A stretch of 64,000 nucleotides of DNA from an uncultured Acetobacteroides sp. (GTDB lineage: Bacteria > Bacteroidota > Bacteroidia > Bacteroidales > ZOR0009): the NCBI RefSeq assembly GCF_963678165.1, contig NZ_OY782755.1, forward strand, positions 1,364,001-1,428,000. Direction: 5' to 3'. Position 1 is the stretch's first letter; every line of letters starts with the position of its first letter. Made by a program: the position numbers and the translations under genes. This document shows positions 33,686-44,454 of the stretch, one piece after another. The notes under the pieces are model-generated. The model was given only the letters and a program-made list of their open reading frames with translations, did not search any database and had not been told where the DNA came from.

Positions 33686-34111
33686 ATGAAACATCTTTTT
33701 CTTTTAAGCCTAGCGCTTATGCTTGCTGTTGCTGGATTTTCGGCAGATGCGAAGAGCGCAAAAAAGGAGGCTAAGGCAACGGTTAACCCTAAGGTAGAGG
33801 TTTACTACTTCCACTTTACCCGTAGGTGCCCAACTTGCTTGGCCGTAGAGAGCGAGTCGAAGAAGGCGGTTGAGGCGCTTTATCCCGCGCAGGTTAAAAG
33901 CGGACAGGTGACCTTTACCAGCATCAACCTCGACGATGCGAGCAGCAAGGCCGCTGCCAGCAAGTGTAAGGCAGAGGGGCAAAGCTTGCTAGTGGTAAGC
34001 GGCAGCAAAAGAGCTGACCTTACCTCGAAGGGCTTCATGTATGCAAAATCGAATCCCGAAAAGCTAAAAGTGGCACTCGGAAAGGCTATCGAAGAGGTGT
34101 TGAAGAAATAG
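33686..34111 (+). CDS. ArsF-like thioredoxin-fold protein (nitrophenyl compound reductase subunit)
   Basis: 141 residues with a signal peptide or anchor (about 1-20, LALMLAVAGFSADA). The mature part reads VEVYYFHFTRRCPTCLAVE, with a CPTC redox pair (Cys50-Cys53 region), and the rest keeps a thioredoxin-like order. It matches the family that databases call ArsF, proposed with ArsE to reduce nitro groups of aromatic arsenicals before export by ArsG. The location after the signal suggests the periplasmic side. Activity is from family annotation only. Confidence 0.82.
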   Translation: MKHLFLLSLALMLAVAGFSADAKSAKKEAKATVNPKVEVYYFHFTRRCPTCLAVESESKKAVEALYPAQVKSGQVTFTSINLDDASSKAAASKCKAEGQSLLVVSGSKRADLTSKGFMYAKSNPEKLKVALGKAIEEVLKK

Positions 34112-34120
34112 ATTCGAGAG

Positions 34121-34819
34121 ATGGAACTATTGCAAAGCATACTCGATAGCACACAATACTCATTTCTAACGGCAATTGTGCTAGGGCTGATGACCGCCAT
34201 CAGCCCTTGTCCTCTTGCTACCAACATTTCGGCTATTGGCTTTATTGGGCGCGATATCGAAAATAAGAATAGGGTGTTTGTAAGCGGTTTGGTTTACACC
34301 CTTGGCAGAGCCATTAGCTACACCGGATTGGCGGTCGTCCTGTTTTTGGGCGCCAACCAGATGAGCATTACCATGCTCTTTCAGGGTTGGGGTGAAAAGC
34401 TGCTAGGTCCGTTGCTGGTTGTTATTGGGCTTTTTATGCTCGATGTTATAAAGTTAAACTTTCCGATGTTCTCTAAGCTAACCGAGACGCTGGGAGAGAG
34501 GAGCAAAGGAAGCTACTGGGGGACCCTGCTACTGGGGATGGTGTTTGCGCTTGCCTTTTGCCCCTACAGCGGCGTGCTCTACTTTGCCATGCTGATCCCA
34601 ATAACCATAACAAGTGCAAGCGGGCTTTACCTGCCAGTGCTTTTTGCCGTAGCAACAGGGCTTCCGGTGATTGTTTTTGCCTGGCTGTTGGCTTTTGCCA
34701 TCGGCAATGTCGGGAAAACGTACAACCGGATTAAGGCATTCGAGCTCTGGTTTCGCAGGGTGGTTGCCGTGCTGTTTATCCTGATTGGGGTATACTATAT
34801 CGTGCTATTCTTTATCTAA
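34121..34819 (+). CDS. ArsG-like membrane permease (CcdA/SafE type)
   Basis: 232 residues with about six membrane helices. AISPCPLATNISAIGFIG near residues 26-45 and LAFCPYSGVLYFAML near 145-160 are the paired proline/cysteine helices of the CcdA-like DsbD family; each carries a cysteine and could shuttle electrons. The family is annotated as ArsG, an efflux permease for aromatic amino-arsenicals. Nine bases separate it from arsF. It could equally transfer electrons to the ArsF-like protein; the sequence alone does not decide. Confidence 0.82.
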   Translation: MELLQSILDSTQYSFLTAIVLGLMTAISPCPLATNISAIGFIGRDIENKNRVFVSGLVYTLGRAISYTGLAVVLFLGANQMSITMLFQGWGEKLLGPLLVVIGLFMLDVIKLNFPMFSKLTETLGERSKGSYWGTLLLGMVFALAFCPYSGVLYFAMLIPITITSASGLYLPVLFAVATGLPVIVFAWLLAFAIGNVGKTYNRIKAFELWFRRVVAVLFILIGVYYIVLFFI

Positions 34820-34837
34820 CCTTTTTTTGCCCATTCA

Positions 34838-34855
34838 TTTCGGGATTGGTCGAAA
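34838..34855 (+). promoter_or_regulatory. ArsR operator 3
   Basis: TTTCGGGATTGGTCGAAA, 17 bp before the permease ATG, with the same half sites as operators 1 and 2. It lies inside the longer open frame, which supports the later start. Confidence 0.7.
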
Positions 34856-34871
34856 TAAAATTATTACCGTT

Positions 34872-35891
34872 ATGCGATTGAGTAAGCCAGCTATTATACC
34901 TTTTCTCCTTCTTCCGGTTTGGTACCTGCTGTACCGAAGCCTACAGCCTGCAGCCGACTGGATAGTCGATTCGGCGCTTGGGCTCGAAAGAGGGGCTCAC
35001 CTTACCGAAGCCTTGCGCTTCTTCATCTTCGAGGTGCCCAAGGTGCTACTTCTGCTAGCCCTAATCATCTTTTTTGTGGGTATCATTCGGTCGTACTTTT
35101 CGCCCGAGCGCACCCGAAGGATGCTGGAGGGCAAGTCGCTATTCACGGGCAACGTAATGGCGGCGGGGCTTGGCATTGTTACTCCATTCTGCTCGTGCTC
35201 GGCTATTCCGCTCTTCCTCGGATTTGTGGAGTCGGGTGTTCCGCTGGGGGTGACCTTTTCGTTCCTTATTGCCGCCCCAATGATTAACGAGGTAGCCGTG
35301 GTGCTGCTCTTCGGGATGTTTGGCTGGCAGACGGCGCTAATCTACGTTGTAACGGGACTGGCAATAGCTATACTTGCCGGTTGGACTATCGGAAAACTTC
35401 GGCTGGAGCATTGGGTGCAGGACTGGGTTTACCAAACCCGATTCAGCGATTCGGGCGATGCCGAGGAGACGATCTCCTTCGAGCAGCGCATCAGGTTTGG
35501 CTACGTTGCAGTGAAGGATATCGTAGGCAAGGTTTGGATTTATGTGATGCTGGGTATTGCCGTTGGGGCAGGCGCCCATGGCTACGTTCCCGAAGATTTT
35601 ATGGCTTCGCTTATGGGAAAGTCCGCCTGGTATAGCGTCCCCCTGTCAGTTTTAATTGGCGTTCCGCTATACTCCAACGCGGCAGGAATTGTACCTATCG
35701 TTTCGGTGCTCATCGAGAAGGGGGCATCGCTGGGAACGGCTCTGGCATTTATGATGGCTGTAATCGGGCTGTCGCTGCCCGAGATGATTATCCTGAAGAA
35801 GGTGCTGAAGCTGCCAATGATTTTAACCTTTGCGGGTATCGTTGCCCTAGGCATTATGGTGGTGGGGTATCTGTTTAATCTGGTGTTCTAA
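34872..35891 (+). CDS. ArsP-like permease (DUF318 family)
   Basis: 339 residues from the ATG at 34872, with about eight membrane helices. The conserved TPFCSCSAIPLFLGFVESG, IAAPMINEVAVVLLFG and the carboxyl VLIGVPLYSNAAGIVP and EMIILKKVLK segments define the ArsP_1/permease family. ArsP exports trivalent organoarsenicals, and the paired cysteines in CSCS fit that role. The frame is open back to 34785 inside arsG, but the operator lies there and the first 29 residues of that version are not family-like. With its own operator it may form a separate unit from arsRE-F-G. Confidence 0.88.
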   Translation: MRLSKPAIIPFLLLPVWYLLYRSLQPAADWIVDSALGLERGAHLTEALRFFIFEVPKVLLLLALIIFFVGIIRSYFSPERTRRMLEGKSLFTGNVMAAGLGIVTPFCSCSAIPLFLGFVESGVPLGVTFSFLIAAPMINEVAVVLLFGMFGWQTALIYVVTGLAIAILAGWTIGKLRLEHWVQDWVYQTRFSDSGDAEETISFEQRIRFGYVAVKDIVGKVWIYVMLGIAVGAGAHGYVPEDFMASLMGKSAWYSVPLSVLIGVPLYSNAAGIVPIVSVLIEKGASLGTALAFMMAVIGLSLPEMIILKKVLKLPMILTFAGIVALGIMVVGYLFNLVF

Positions 35892-35952
35892 CAAAACATG
35901 AAATGAAGAGGAGTCAGAAGTGGCTTTATTCTACTGTTCCTTCAATTAAATT

Positions 35953-36215
35953 CAGTCGTCTACTGAATTAAGCGCAGTCGCTTGCTGAATTAAATTCAGT
36001 AGCTTACTGAATTCATCGCAGTCGCTTGCTGAATTAAATTCAGTCGCCTACTGAATTAATCGCAGTAGGTTGCTGAATTAAGCACAGTCGTTTACTGAAT
36101 TCATCGCAGTAATTACTGAATTAAGCTCAGTCGTCTACTGAATTAACCGCAGTAGTTTACTGAATTAAATTCAGTCGCCTACTGAATTCATCGCAGTAGC
36201 TTACTGAATTAAATT
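35953..36215. repeat. tandem repeat, 22-bp unit, twelve copies
   Basis: Twelve units (one of 21 bp) start at each CAGT from 35953. Every unit forms a palindrome TTCAGT-N5-ACTGAA with the end of the previous one, and the joining bases alternate between AATT/AAG and ATCG types. It fills the 461-bp gap between the convergent permease and ftsE, together with the hairpin at 36293. Confidence 0.93.
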
Positions 36216-36292
36216 CAGCCTAGAGTATGCTCTAGGGGCATTTGGGGGCTAATGGCTGGTGTTTGGCGCTTTTTAAGCGGGAGGTAAACGTG

Positions 36293-36333
36293 CGAGCGGG
36301 GTAGGTGCTTACGTAAAGAACCTACCCCGCTCG
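36293..36333. terminator. long hairpin between convergent genes
   Basis: CGAGCGGGGTAGGT pairs with ACCTACCCCGCTCG apart from one extra base around a 12-base loop. No T run on either strand, so ordinary intrinsic termination is uncertain. Confidence 0.55.
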
Positions 36334-36352
36334 TTGTATCTTTGGGTTAGTG

Positions 36353-37048
36353 CTACTGCCCGATGCTTGCTTCGGGGCTTATTTCAGCCATTGTCTCATT
36401 TTCGAAGCGGATAACCCTGGATGGGAATTTTTTGATGAGGCTGTAGTTGTGCGTTGCGATGATGACCGTACAGCCGGTGATGCTGATCTCCAGCAGCAGC
36501 TTCATGATATCCTCCGATGCTTCGGGGTCGAGGTTGCCGGTGGGCTCATCGGCAAGCAGCACCTCGGGGTTGTTGAGCAGCGCTCGGGCAATGGCAATGC
36601 GCTGCTGCTCGCCTCCCGATAGCTGAAACGGATACTTGTAGTCCTTCAGCTGCATCTTCACCTTTTCGAGCACGTCGTTGATCCGCGTCTCTATTTCAAC
36701 CCTGTTCTTCCAGCCGGTCGATTTTAGCACGAACTCCAGGTTTTCGCGCACCGAGCGGTCGTTGAGCAGCTGGAAGTCCTGGAATACCACGCCCAGCTTG
36801 CGGCGGAGCATCGGAATCTCCTTATTCTTAATCTTTCGGAAGTCGAATCCGCAGATGGTGCCTTCGCCTTCGTCGAGTCTGAGCTCTGCGGTAAGAACTT
36901 TTATGAGGGTTGACTTTCCGCTACCTACCTTACCCACAAAGTACACCAGCTGCCCCTTCTCGATGTCGAGGTTGACGTTGTTCAGTACTACGTTTTTACC
37001 TTGGAAAATGGTAGCGTCCTTTATCTCAATAATTGTGTTTAGTGCCAT
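36353..37048 (-). CDS. ftsE: cell-division ABC ATPase FtsE
   Basis: 231 residues. Walker A GKVGSGKS (about 39-46), Q-loop VVFQDFQLL, signature LSGGEQQRIAIARALL, Walker B LLADEPTGNLD and the switch His in IIATHNYSLI. The EPTGNLDPE stretch and the spacing are as in FtsE rather than in other small exporter ATPases. FtsE works with the membrane protein FtsX to activate peptidoglycan hydrolases at the septum; ftsX is not in this window. Single gene, unusual as ftsE often lies beside ftsX outside this phylum. Confidence 0.92.
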   Translation of the reverse strand: MALNTIIEIKDATIFQGKNVVLNNVNLDIEKGQLVYFVGKVGSGKSTLIKVLTAELRLDEGEGTICGFDFRKIKNKEIPMLRRKLGVVFQDFQLLNDRSVRENLEFVLKSTGWKNRVEIETRINDVLEKVKMQLKDYKYPFQLSGGEQQRIAIARALLNNPEVLLADEPTGNLDPEASEDIMKLLLEISITGCTVIIATHNYSLIKKFPSRVIRFENETMAEISPEASIGQ

Positions 37049-37321
37049 TTGCTTTAAATTTTAAGCGCCCTTGCGGCTTCAGATCATGCCTGAAGTTTTT
37101 TGCTTTCGTGGTAGTCGCCTGTTGCGATTCCGCTTTAGGGCTACAAAGATCGGTAAAGACAACGAATTAGCATCCAAAAATAGCAAATGTTTCAGTTCGT
37201 ATTCGCTTAGCAACCAAAAAAAGAGTGAAGCTGCAGGGGGCGATTCTCCCATAATTTTGAGGGAGCTGCATCAGGTTCGGCTAAAACTTTCTATTTTTAG
37301 GCAGAATCTATTCTCAAGTCA

Positions 37322-40300
37322 ATGGTAAAAAACTTAGCTAAAGGTTGTGCCTCCCTGCTCTTCTTTGTTGCAATAAGCTACTCAGGAGTAGGACAAACCA
37401 CGCAGATCAACCGAAGTGATGAGCGCCTATATCGTGAGGCGCTGGAGCTGTTCGAAAAGGGAAAGTACGCCTCTTCGCAGCATCTTTTTGAGGAGTATAC
37501 CTCCTCAATTGGGCAAAAAAATACGATGCAACGGGGGAATGCCGAATTCTACAAGGCTATGTGCGGCGTGCATCTCGAAAATAAGGATGCCGAACGCGAG
37601 GTGCGCAACTTCGTGATGCACTACCCCGAAAACCAAAAGGTAAACTACGCCTGCTTTGCGCTGGGTAACCTTTACTACAAGCAAAAGAAGTACGCCGATG
37701 CCGTTTACTGGTACAGCAGGCTGGAGGTTGACGCCCTAGGGTTCAACGACAAGTGCGAAAGCTACTTTAAGAAGGGGCTATCGTACTACTACACGGGTAA
37801 GAAGGACTTGGCGGCTCAGGCTTTTGCCTCCATCAAGGATGTAGACAACAAGTACTCGTCGCCGGCAACCTACTACTACTCGCAGATTGCCTACGAGGAG
37901 AAGAACTACGCCACCGCGCTAAAGGGATTCTCGATGCTGCTCAACGACGAGTCGTTCGGGCCAATTGCCCCTTACTACATCGTGCAGATATACTACATCC
38001 AGCGCAACTACGAGAAGGTGATCGAGCAGGGACCAAAGCTCGTTGAGTCGTCGACCCCATCGCGTGCCGCCGAGATATCGCGCCTGATTGGGGAGTCGTA
38101 CTACCGGTTGAAGATGTACCCCGAGGCGTTGCCCTACATCAACCGCTACGCCGACGAGGCTAAGAACATCACCCGCGAGGATAGCTACCTGATTGGCTTC
38201 ATCAACTTTAAGGCTGGCAACCATAAGAAGGCGGTAGAGTCGTTCGAGCGCATTGTTTCGGGCGAAGATTCGCTAAGCCAGAACGCCTACTACCATCTAG
38301 CGTATAGCCAAATGCAGCTGAATGCAAAGCAAAAGGCGCTTCAGGCATTTAGCATGGCCTCAAAGATGAGCTTCGATAAGGATATCCAGGAAGATGCGCT
38401 TTTCAACTTTGCCAAGCTAACGTTCGAGCTCAACTACAACCCGTTCAACGAGGCAATCAAGGCGTTCAACAGCTACATCGAGAAGTATCCCAGCAGCCCA
38501 CGCGTCGACGACGCCTACGAGTACCTGATGATTGCCTACACCAACACCAAAAACTACAAGGCGGCGCTCGAATCGCTACAGAAGATAAAGAAGCAGGATG
38601 TTAAAACGAAGTCGGCCATTCAGCGTGTGGCATACTATCGAGGCTTGGAGCTGTTCCAAAACCTGAACTTCAAGGAGGCTATTGCTTCATTTGATTTGTC
38701 GTTGACGAACTCTAGCTATGACCATAAGCTTGCCGCATTAACGCAGTACTGGAAGGGCGAGAGCTACTACCGGTTGGAGGATTACGACAACGCCCAAAAG
38801 CTATACGGCGAGTTCCTGCTCGCTTCGGGGGCATTCGATCAGCCAGAGTATAAGCTGGCGCACTATGGCTTAGGCTACAGCGCCTTTAAGCAGAAGAAGT
38901 ACGACGAGAGTATGACCTGGTTCCGTAAGTACACCGCATTTCAGGATGTTCCTTCGAAGCCAGCGCTGGCGGATGCCTACAACCGTATCGCCGACATCCT
39001 CTTCTACGAGCGTAAGTACTGGCAGGCTATCGAGAGCTACGATAAGGCGTACGCGCTAAATGCATCCGATCCCGACTATGCGCTCTACCAGCGTAGCTTC
39101 GCGCTTGGATTGGTTGATCGTCCCGAGCGCAAGATCGAATCGATGAACACCTTCCTTCAGAAGTATCCAAAATCGCCTTTTGTTGATGATGCGCTATTCG
39201 AAATAGGGCGTACCTACACCCAAATAGAGCAGTTTGATAAGGCAGAGGAGACATTCCAGAAGTTCTTGGATAAGAATAAGGGCTCTAACTACTACATCAA
39301 GGCATTGGTGGAGCTGGGCTTGATTAACGTAAACAAGGCTAACGACGATAAGGCTCTCGAATACTACAAGAAGGTGGTGGAGGATTTCCCCGGAACCAAC
39401 GAGGCAAAGAACTCGCTTTTGGCGATCAAGGAGATCTACGTGGACAAGAACGACGTTGATGCCTACTTCACCTATGCCCAAAAGCTAGGAAAGGATGTAA
39501 GCATCGGCATGGCAGAGAAGGACTCGCTGATGTACTCTGCGTCGGAGCGCGCCTACCTAGCCAACGACTGCGCCAAGGCAATTCCCGGATTTAAGAAGTA
39601 CATAGCATCGTTCCCCAATGGTGATTTCCTTCTTAACTCGTACTTCTACCTAGCCGATTGCCAGGAGCGAACTGGTAACCTAGGCGAGGCTGCTGTAGCC
39701 TACAAGTACGTTAGCGAAATGCCAAAGAACCAGTTCTCGGAAACATCGCAAAAGAAGTATGCAAGCATTAGCTACGGGCTGAAGAATTACAAGGATGCCT
39801 TAGCCGCCTACGAGAAGCTGGAGGTGAATGCCGAAAACAAGTCGAACCTACTTGAGGCACGTGTTGGGATGATGCGCAGCGCCAACGAGGATAAGCAGCT
39901 GCAGCAGGCTGCCGATGCCGCAACAAAGCTGATATCTACCGAAAAGGCTACCCCCGAGCTGCTTCGCGAGGCTCACTACGTAAAGGGTAAGTCTCTTTAC
40001 GGGTTGGGTGATCTTGATGGCGCTTCGGCAGAGTTTGCGCAAATTGCCACCAACGTCCGAACCAAAGAGGGAGCCGAGGCTAAGTTTATGAAGATACAAA
40101 TTGCCTACCAGCAAAAGAAGCCCGAAGCGGTAGAGAAGGAGGTGTTCGAATTTGCCGATATGAATACGCCATTCCAGTACTGGATCGGAAAGAGCTTCCT
40201 GTTACTCGGTAGAACCTACCTGGACAAGAACGATGCCTTCCAGGCTAAGGCAACCATTCAAAGTATTCTCGATGGCTACACCGTAAAGGATGATGGTGTG

Positions 40301-40396
40301 GTTGATGAGGCAAACAAGCTGCTCAAGGAGGTTGAGGAAGCCGAAAAGGCAAAGCAGAACGTTCAGCAAGCCCCTGTGGAGGTAATTCAAAAGTAA
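37322..40396 (+). CDS. large exported TPR protein
   Basis: 1024 residues. Signal peptide (about 1-25, ending SGVGQ). The rest is a long run of tetratricopeptide repeats, recognisable by units such as AYYHLAYSQMQLNAKQKALQ, YAIGNLYYKQKKYADAVYWY-like helices and YFYLADCQERTGNLGEAAV. The last 60 residues are charged (KEVEEAEKAKQNVQQ). It belongs to a Bacteroidota set where such a protein is followed by an outer-membrane barrel; here the barrel gene starts 3 bp after the stop, so the two surely act together at the envelope, perhaps in assembly or transport. The precise role is unknown. Confidence 0.85.
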   Translation: MVKNLAKGCASLLFFVAISYSGVGQTTQINRSDERLYREALELFEKGKYASSQHLFEEYTSSIGQKNTMQRGNAEFYKAMCGVHLENKDAEREVRNFVMHYPENQKVNYACFALGNLYYKQKKYADAVYWYSRLEVDALGFNDKCESYFKKGLSYYYTGKKDLAAQAFASIKDVDNKYSSPATYYYSQIAYEEKNYATALKGFSMLLNDESFGPIAPYYIVQIYYIQRNYEKVIEQGPKLVESSTPSRAAEISRLIGESYYRLKMYPEALPYINRYADEAKNITREDSYLIGFINFKAGNHKKAVESFERIVSGEDSLSQNAYYHLAYSQMQLNAKQKALQAFSMASKMSFDKDIQEDALFNFAKLTFELNYNPFNEAIKAFNSYIEKYPSSPRVDDAYEYLMIAYTNTKNYKAALESLQKIKKQDVKTKSAIQRVAYYRGLELFQNLNFKEAIASFDLSLTNSSYDHKLAALTQYWKGESYYRLEDYDNAQKLYGEFLLASGAFDQPEYKLAHYGLGYSAFKQKKYDESMTWFRKYTAFQDVPSKPALADAYNRIADILFYERKYWQAIESYDKAYALNASDPDYALYQRSFALGLVDRPERKIESMNTFLQKYPKSPFVDDALFEIGRTYTQIEQFDKAEETFQKFLDKNKGSNYYIKALVELGLINVNKANDDKALEYYKKVVEDFPGTNEAKNSLLAIKEIYVDKNDVDAYFTYAQKLGKDVSIGMAEKDSLMYSASERAYLANDCAKAIPGFKKYIASFPNGDFLLNSYFYLADCQERTGNLGEAAVAYKYVSEMPKNQFSETSQKKYASISYGLKNYKDALAAYEKLEVNAENKSNLLEARVGMMRSANEDKQLQQAADAATKLISTEKATPELLREAHYVKGKSLYGLGDLDGASAEFAQIATNVRTKEGAEAKFMKIQIAYQQKKPEAVEKEVFEFADMNTPFQYWIGKSFLLLGRTYLDKNDAFQAKATIQSILDGYTVKDDGVVDEANKLLKEVEEAEKAKQNVQQAPVEVIQK

Positions 40397-40399
40397 GCA

Positions 40400-42100
40400 A
40401 TGATGAAGAAGATTCTATATACGATACTTGCGCTGACGCCAGCTGTGGCATTTGCGCAAACCCAAGATAATACGCTTAACAAGCAGGTGGAGGTTACCCG
40501 TTCGTACGAGCCAACCATCAACGATGCTTCGAAGCTAAATATAATGCCCAAGATAACGGATACGCTAAAGCTAACCCCTAGCTTTAAGTACTCCATCTTC
40601 TCGAAACCGGTGGAAACCTACTTTCCGGTTAAGCCTATTGCTGCCGCTAAGCTGGTCGAAGAGCCCAAGGAAGATCTGTACAACTTCTTCATCCGTGGAG
40701 GAATTGGCAACTACTCAACCACGCTCTTCGATATCTACTACAATAGCCCACGCAACGTGGATTACAGCTACGGTGCCTACTTTAAGCACCGCGCATCAAC
40801 AGGTAACATTGGGTTGGAGAAAGGACCAAAGGTGCCAACGAACAACTCGAAAAACGAGATAGCGCTATTTGGCAAGAAGCTCTTTGGTACGAATATCCTG
40901 AGCGGAGGAGTATCCTACAGTCATAACAGGAACCTTTATTACGGCATTGATTCTGCCCAGATGGCTAAGCCTGCTTTCCGCTTCAACAAGGATTCGCTGC
41001 TCCAGCATTTCAACAGCATTAGGGCAGAGGTAAACCTGAAGTCGTTCTATTTGGATTCTACCCATATTAACTACAAGGCATCGGTTAGCTACGATTACTA
41101 CAACGACAAAGCCGATTTTGGGGAAAATCATGTAACGGTAGGTGGCGAGGTGTTTAAGTATATCCAACGAGACTACCTAGGTGCTGGCTTAAACATTCTT
41201 CATGTTGGTAAGTCGGGTAGCTTCGATACGGTGTCGAATACGGTGGTAACCCTTGCACCAATGCTCCGAAAGTACGGAAGCTTCTATACGGCATCAATTG
41301 GCGTTAACTTCACCAACGACGCGTGGGGAAATAACACCAAAAGTTACTTCTTCCCTGTTGGGCATTTAACCCTCGATGCTGCCGGAAACTTCTTTGTGCC
41401 CTACATTAAGGTGGGCGGATACCTAGAGGTGAGCTCCTATAAGAAAATCACCACCGAAAATCCTTTTGTAATGCCCGGAATTTACGTGGAGAATACGGCG
41501 CATAAGATGGTGCTCACCGGAGGTATTAAGGGTAATGTAAGCGCATCGGTGTCGTACAACGTGTGGGGTGGCTACGAGCTAATCGACCATCAGTTCTTCT
41601 TCGTTAACCAGAAAGGCAGCAAGAGCTACTACAACAACTTCAACGTGATTTACGACAACATATCGAAGACTACCTTTGGTGGCGAGATTGCCTTAGCCGT
41701 AAAGAACTTCTTGGATATAGGCGTGCGTGCGCAGGTGTACAGCTACTCGCTGGATAAGCAGGAGAAGGCGTGGGGTATGCCAGCCTTCGAATCGTCGGTT
41801 GATGCAGCCTACCGCCACAACGAGAAGTGGACGTTTAAGGCATCCATCTTTACCGTTGGATCGCGCTACGTAAAGTGGATGGATAACTACAATAGCAAGG
41901 GTGAAGTTATTTCACCAATGATGCCTGCAATTAAGCTCAGCTCGTTTGTTGACGTCAATCTGGGCTGCGAATACCAGTTCACCAAGCGTATTCATGCCTT
42001 TATTAACATCAACAATCTACTCAATAGCGATTCGGACACCTACTACCAGTACAAAACCTACGGGATTAATGGCGTTGTAGGCGCCAGCTACTCGTTCTAG
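40400..42100 (+). CDS. outer-membrane beta-barrel protein, partner of the TPR protein
   Basis: 566 residues. Signal peptide (about 1-19, ending AFAQ). The mature amino end (NKQVEVTRSYEPTINDASKL, then PKITDTLKLTPSFKYSIFS) is a conserved signature of this Bacteroidota family. The remainder is alternating beta strands typical of a barrel of 14-18 strands, ending in an aromatic residue (ASYSF) as needed for outer-membrane insertion. There is no TonB box or plug domain, so it is not a regular TonB-dependent receptor. Translation is likely coupled to the TPR gene. Function unknown. Confidence 0.85.
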   Translation: MMKKILYTILALTPAVAFAQTQDNTLNKQVEVTRSYEPTINDASKLNIMPKITDTLKLTPSFKYSIFSKPVETYFPVKPIAAAKLVEEPKEDLYNFFIRGGIGNYSTTLFDIYYNSPRNVDYSYGAYFKHRASTGNIGLEKGPKVPTNNSKNEIALFGKKLFGTNILSGGVSYSHNRNLYYGIDSAQMAKPAFRFNKDSLLQHFNSIRAEVNLKSFYLDSTHINYKASVSYDYYNDKADFGENHVTVGGEVFKYIQRDYLGAGLNILHVGKSGSFDTVSNTVVTLAPMLRKYGSFYTASIGVNFTNDAWGNNTKSYFFPVGHLTLDAAGNFFVPYIKVGGYLEVSSYKKITTENPFVMPGIYVENTAHKMVLTGGIKGNVSASVSYNVWGGYELIDHQFFFVNQKGSKSYYNNFNVIYDNISKTTFGGEIALAVKNFLDIGVRAQVYSYSLDKQEKAWGMPAFESSVDAAYRHNEKWTFKASIFTVGSRYVKWMDNYNSKGEVISPMMPAIKLSSFVDVNLGCEYQFTKRIHAFININNLLNSDSDTYYQYKTYGINGVVGASYSF

Positions 42101-42186
42101 CCATCGGAAAAGGTTAAGCTATTAAAAGCGAGCAATAATCTTTGGCGCTAAAGCCTGTTGTTGGCTCAGATTTAGGATATAATTGC

Positions 42187-42246
42187 TATATTTGCATGTA
42201 ATCCTGCCTAAGTTAATTTAAGGATTAATCTTAGGCAGGATTTTTT
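42187..42246 (+). promoter_or_regulatory. promoter followed at once by a terminator hairpin, before gyrB
   Basis: TATATTTG (42187-42194) is an exact -7 box. Its predicted start at about 42198 falls just before a perfect 12-bp stem (ATCCTGCCTAAG, 42201-42212, and its complement 42230-42241) that ends in TTTTTT. The hairpin may serve the upstream barrel gene, attenuate gyrB, or both. The -33 match is weak. Confidence 0.6.
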
Positions 42247-42252
42247 ACGTGA

Positions 42253-44280
<2,028 letters not shown>

Positions 44281-44313
44281 TTCCAGACGTTAGACGATAG
44301 ATTTTAGATATTA

Positions 44314-44340
44314 GAGGAGGGCGCTTGCCTTCCTCTTTTT
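44314..44340 (+). terminator. terminator of gyrB, next to a TTAGA-family repeat arm
   Basis: GAGGAGGGC and GCCTTCCTC pair around a short loop, followed by five T. Just before it (44285-44316) lies AGACGTTAGACGATAGATTT and further TTAGATATTAGA, a single arm of the element found at 3208 and 52361. Confidence 0.78.
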
Positions 44341-44434
44341 ACTTTTATGAAAGCTCTTGAACGTTTAGCTATTTTCTAGGTTGTTGCTGCTGCTGAATCC
44401 TCCCTTCCTCCGTGAGGTCTTTTCTTAATTCTGC

Positions 44435-44442
44435 TACCTTTG
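44435..44442 (+). promoter_or_regulatory. -7 box of the lipid kinase gene
   Basis: TACCTTTG, exact match, 12 bp before the ATG at 44455; the leader would be about nine bases. Confidence 0.5.
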
Positions 44443-44454
44443 CCGCACTTTAAA

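Noticed and set aside
37076..37101. CTTCAG hairpin with six T on the plus strand
   Set aside because: No plus-strand gene ends there; the stem is only six bp and may be chance within the ftsE leader.
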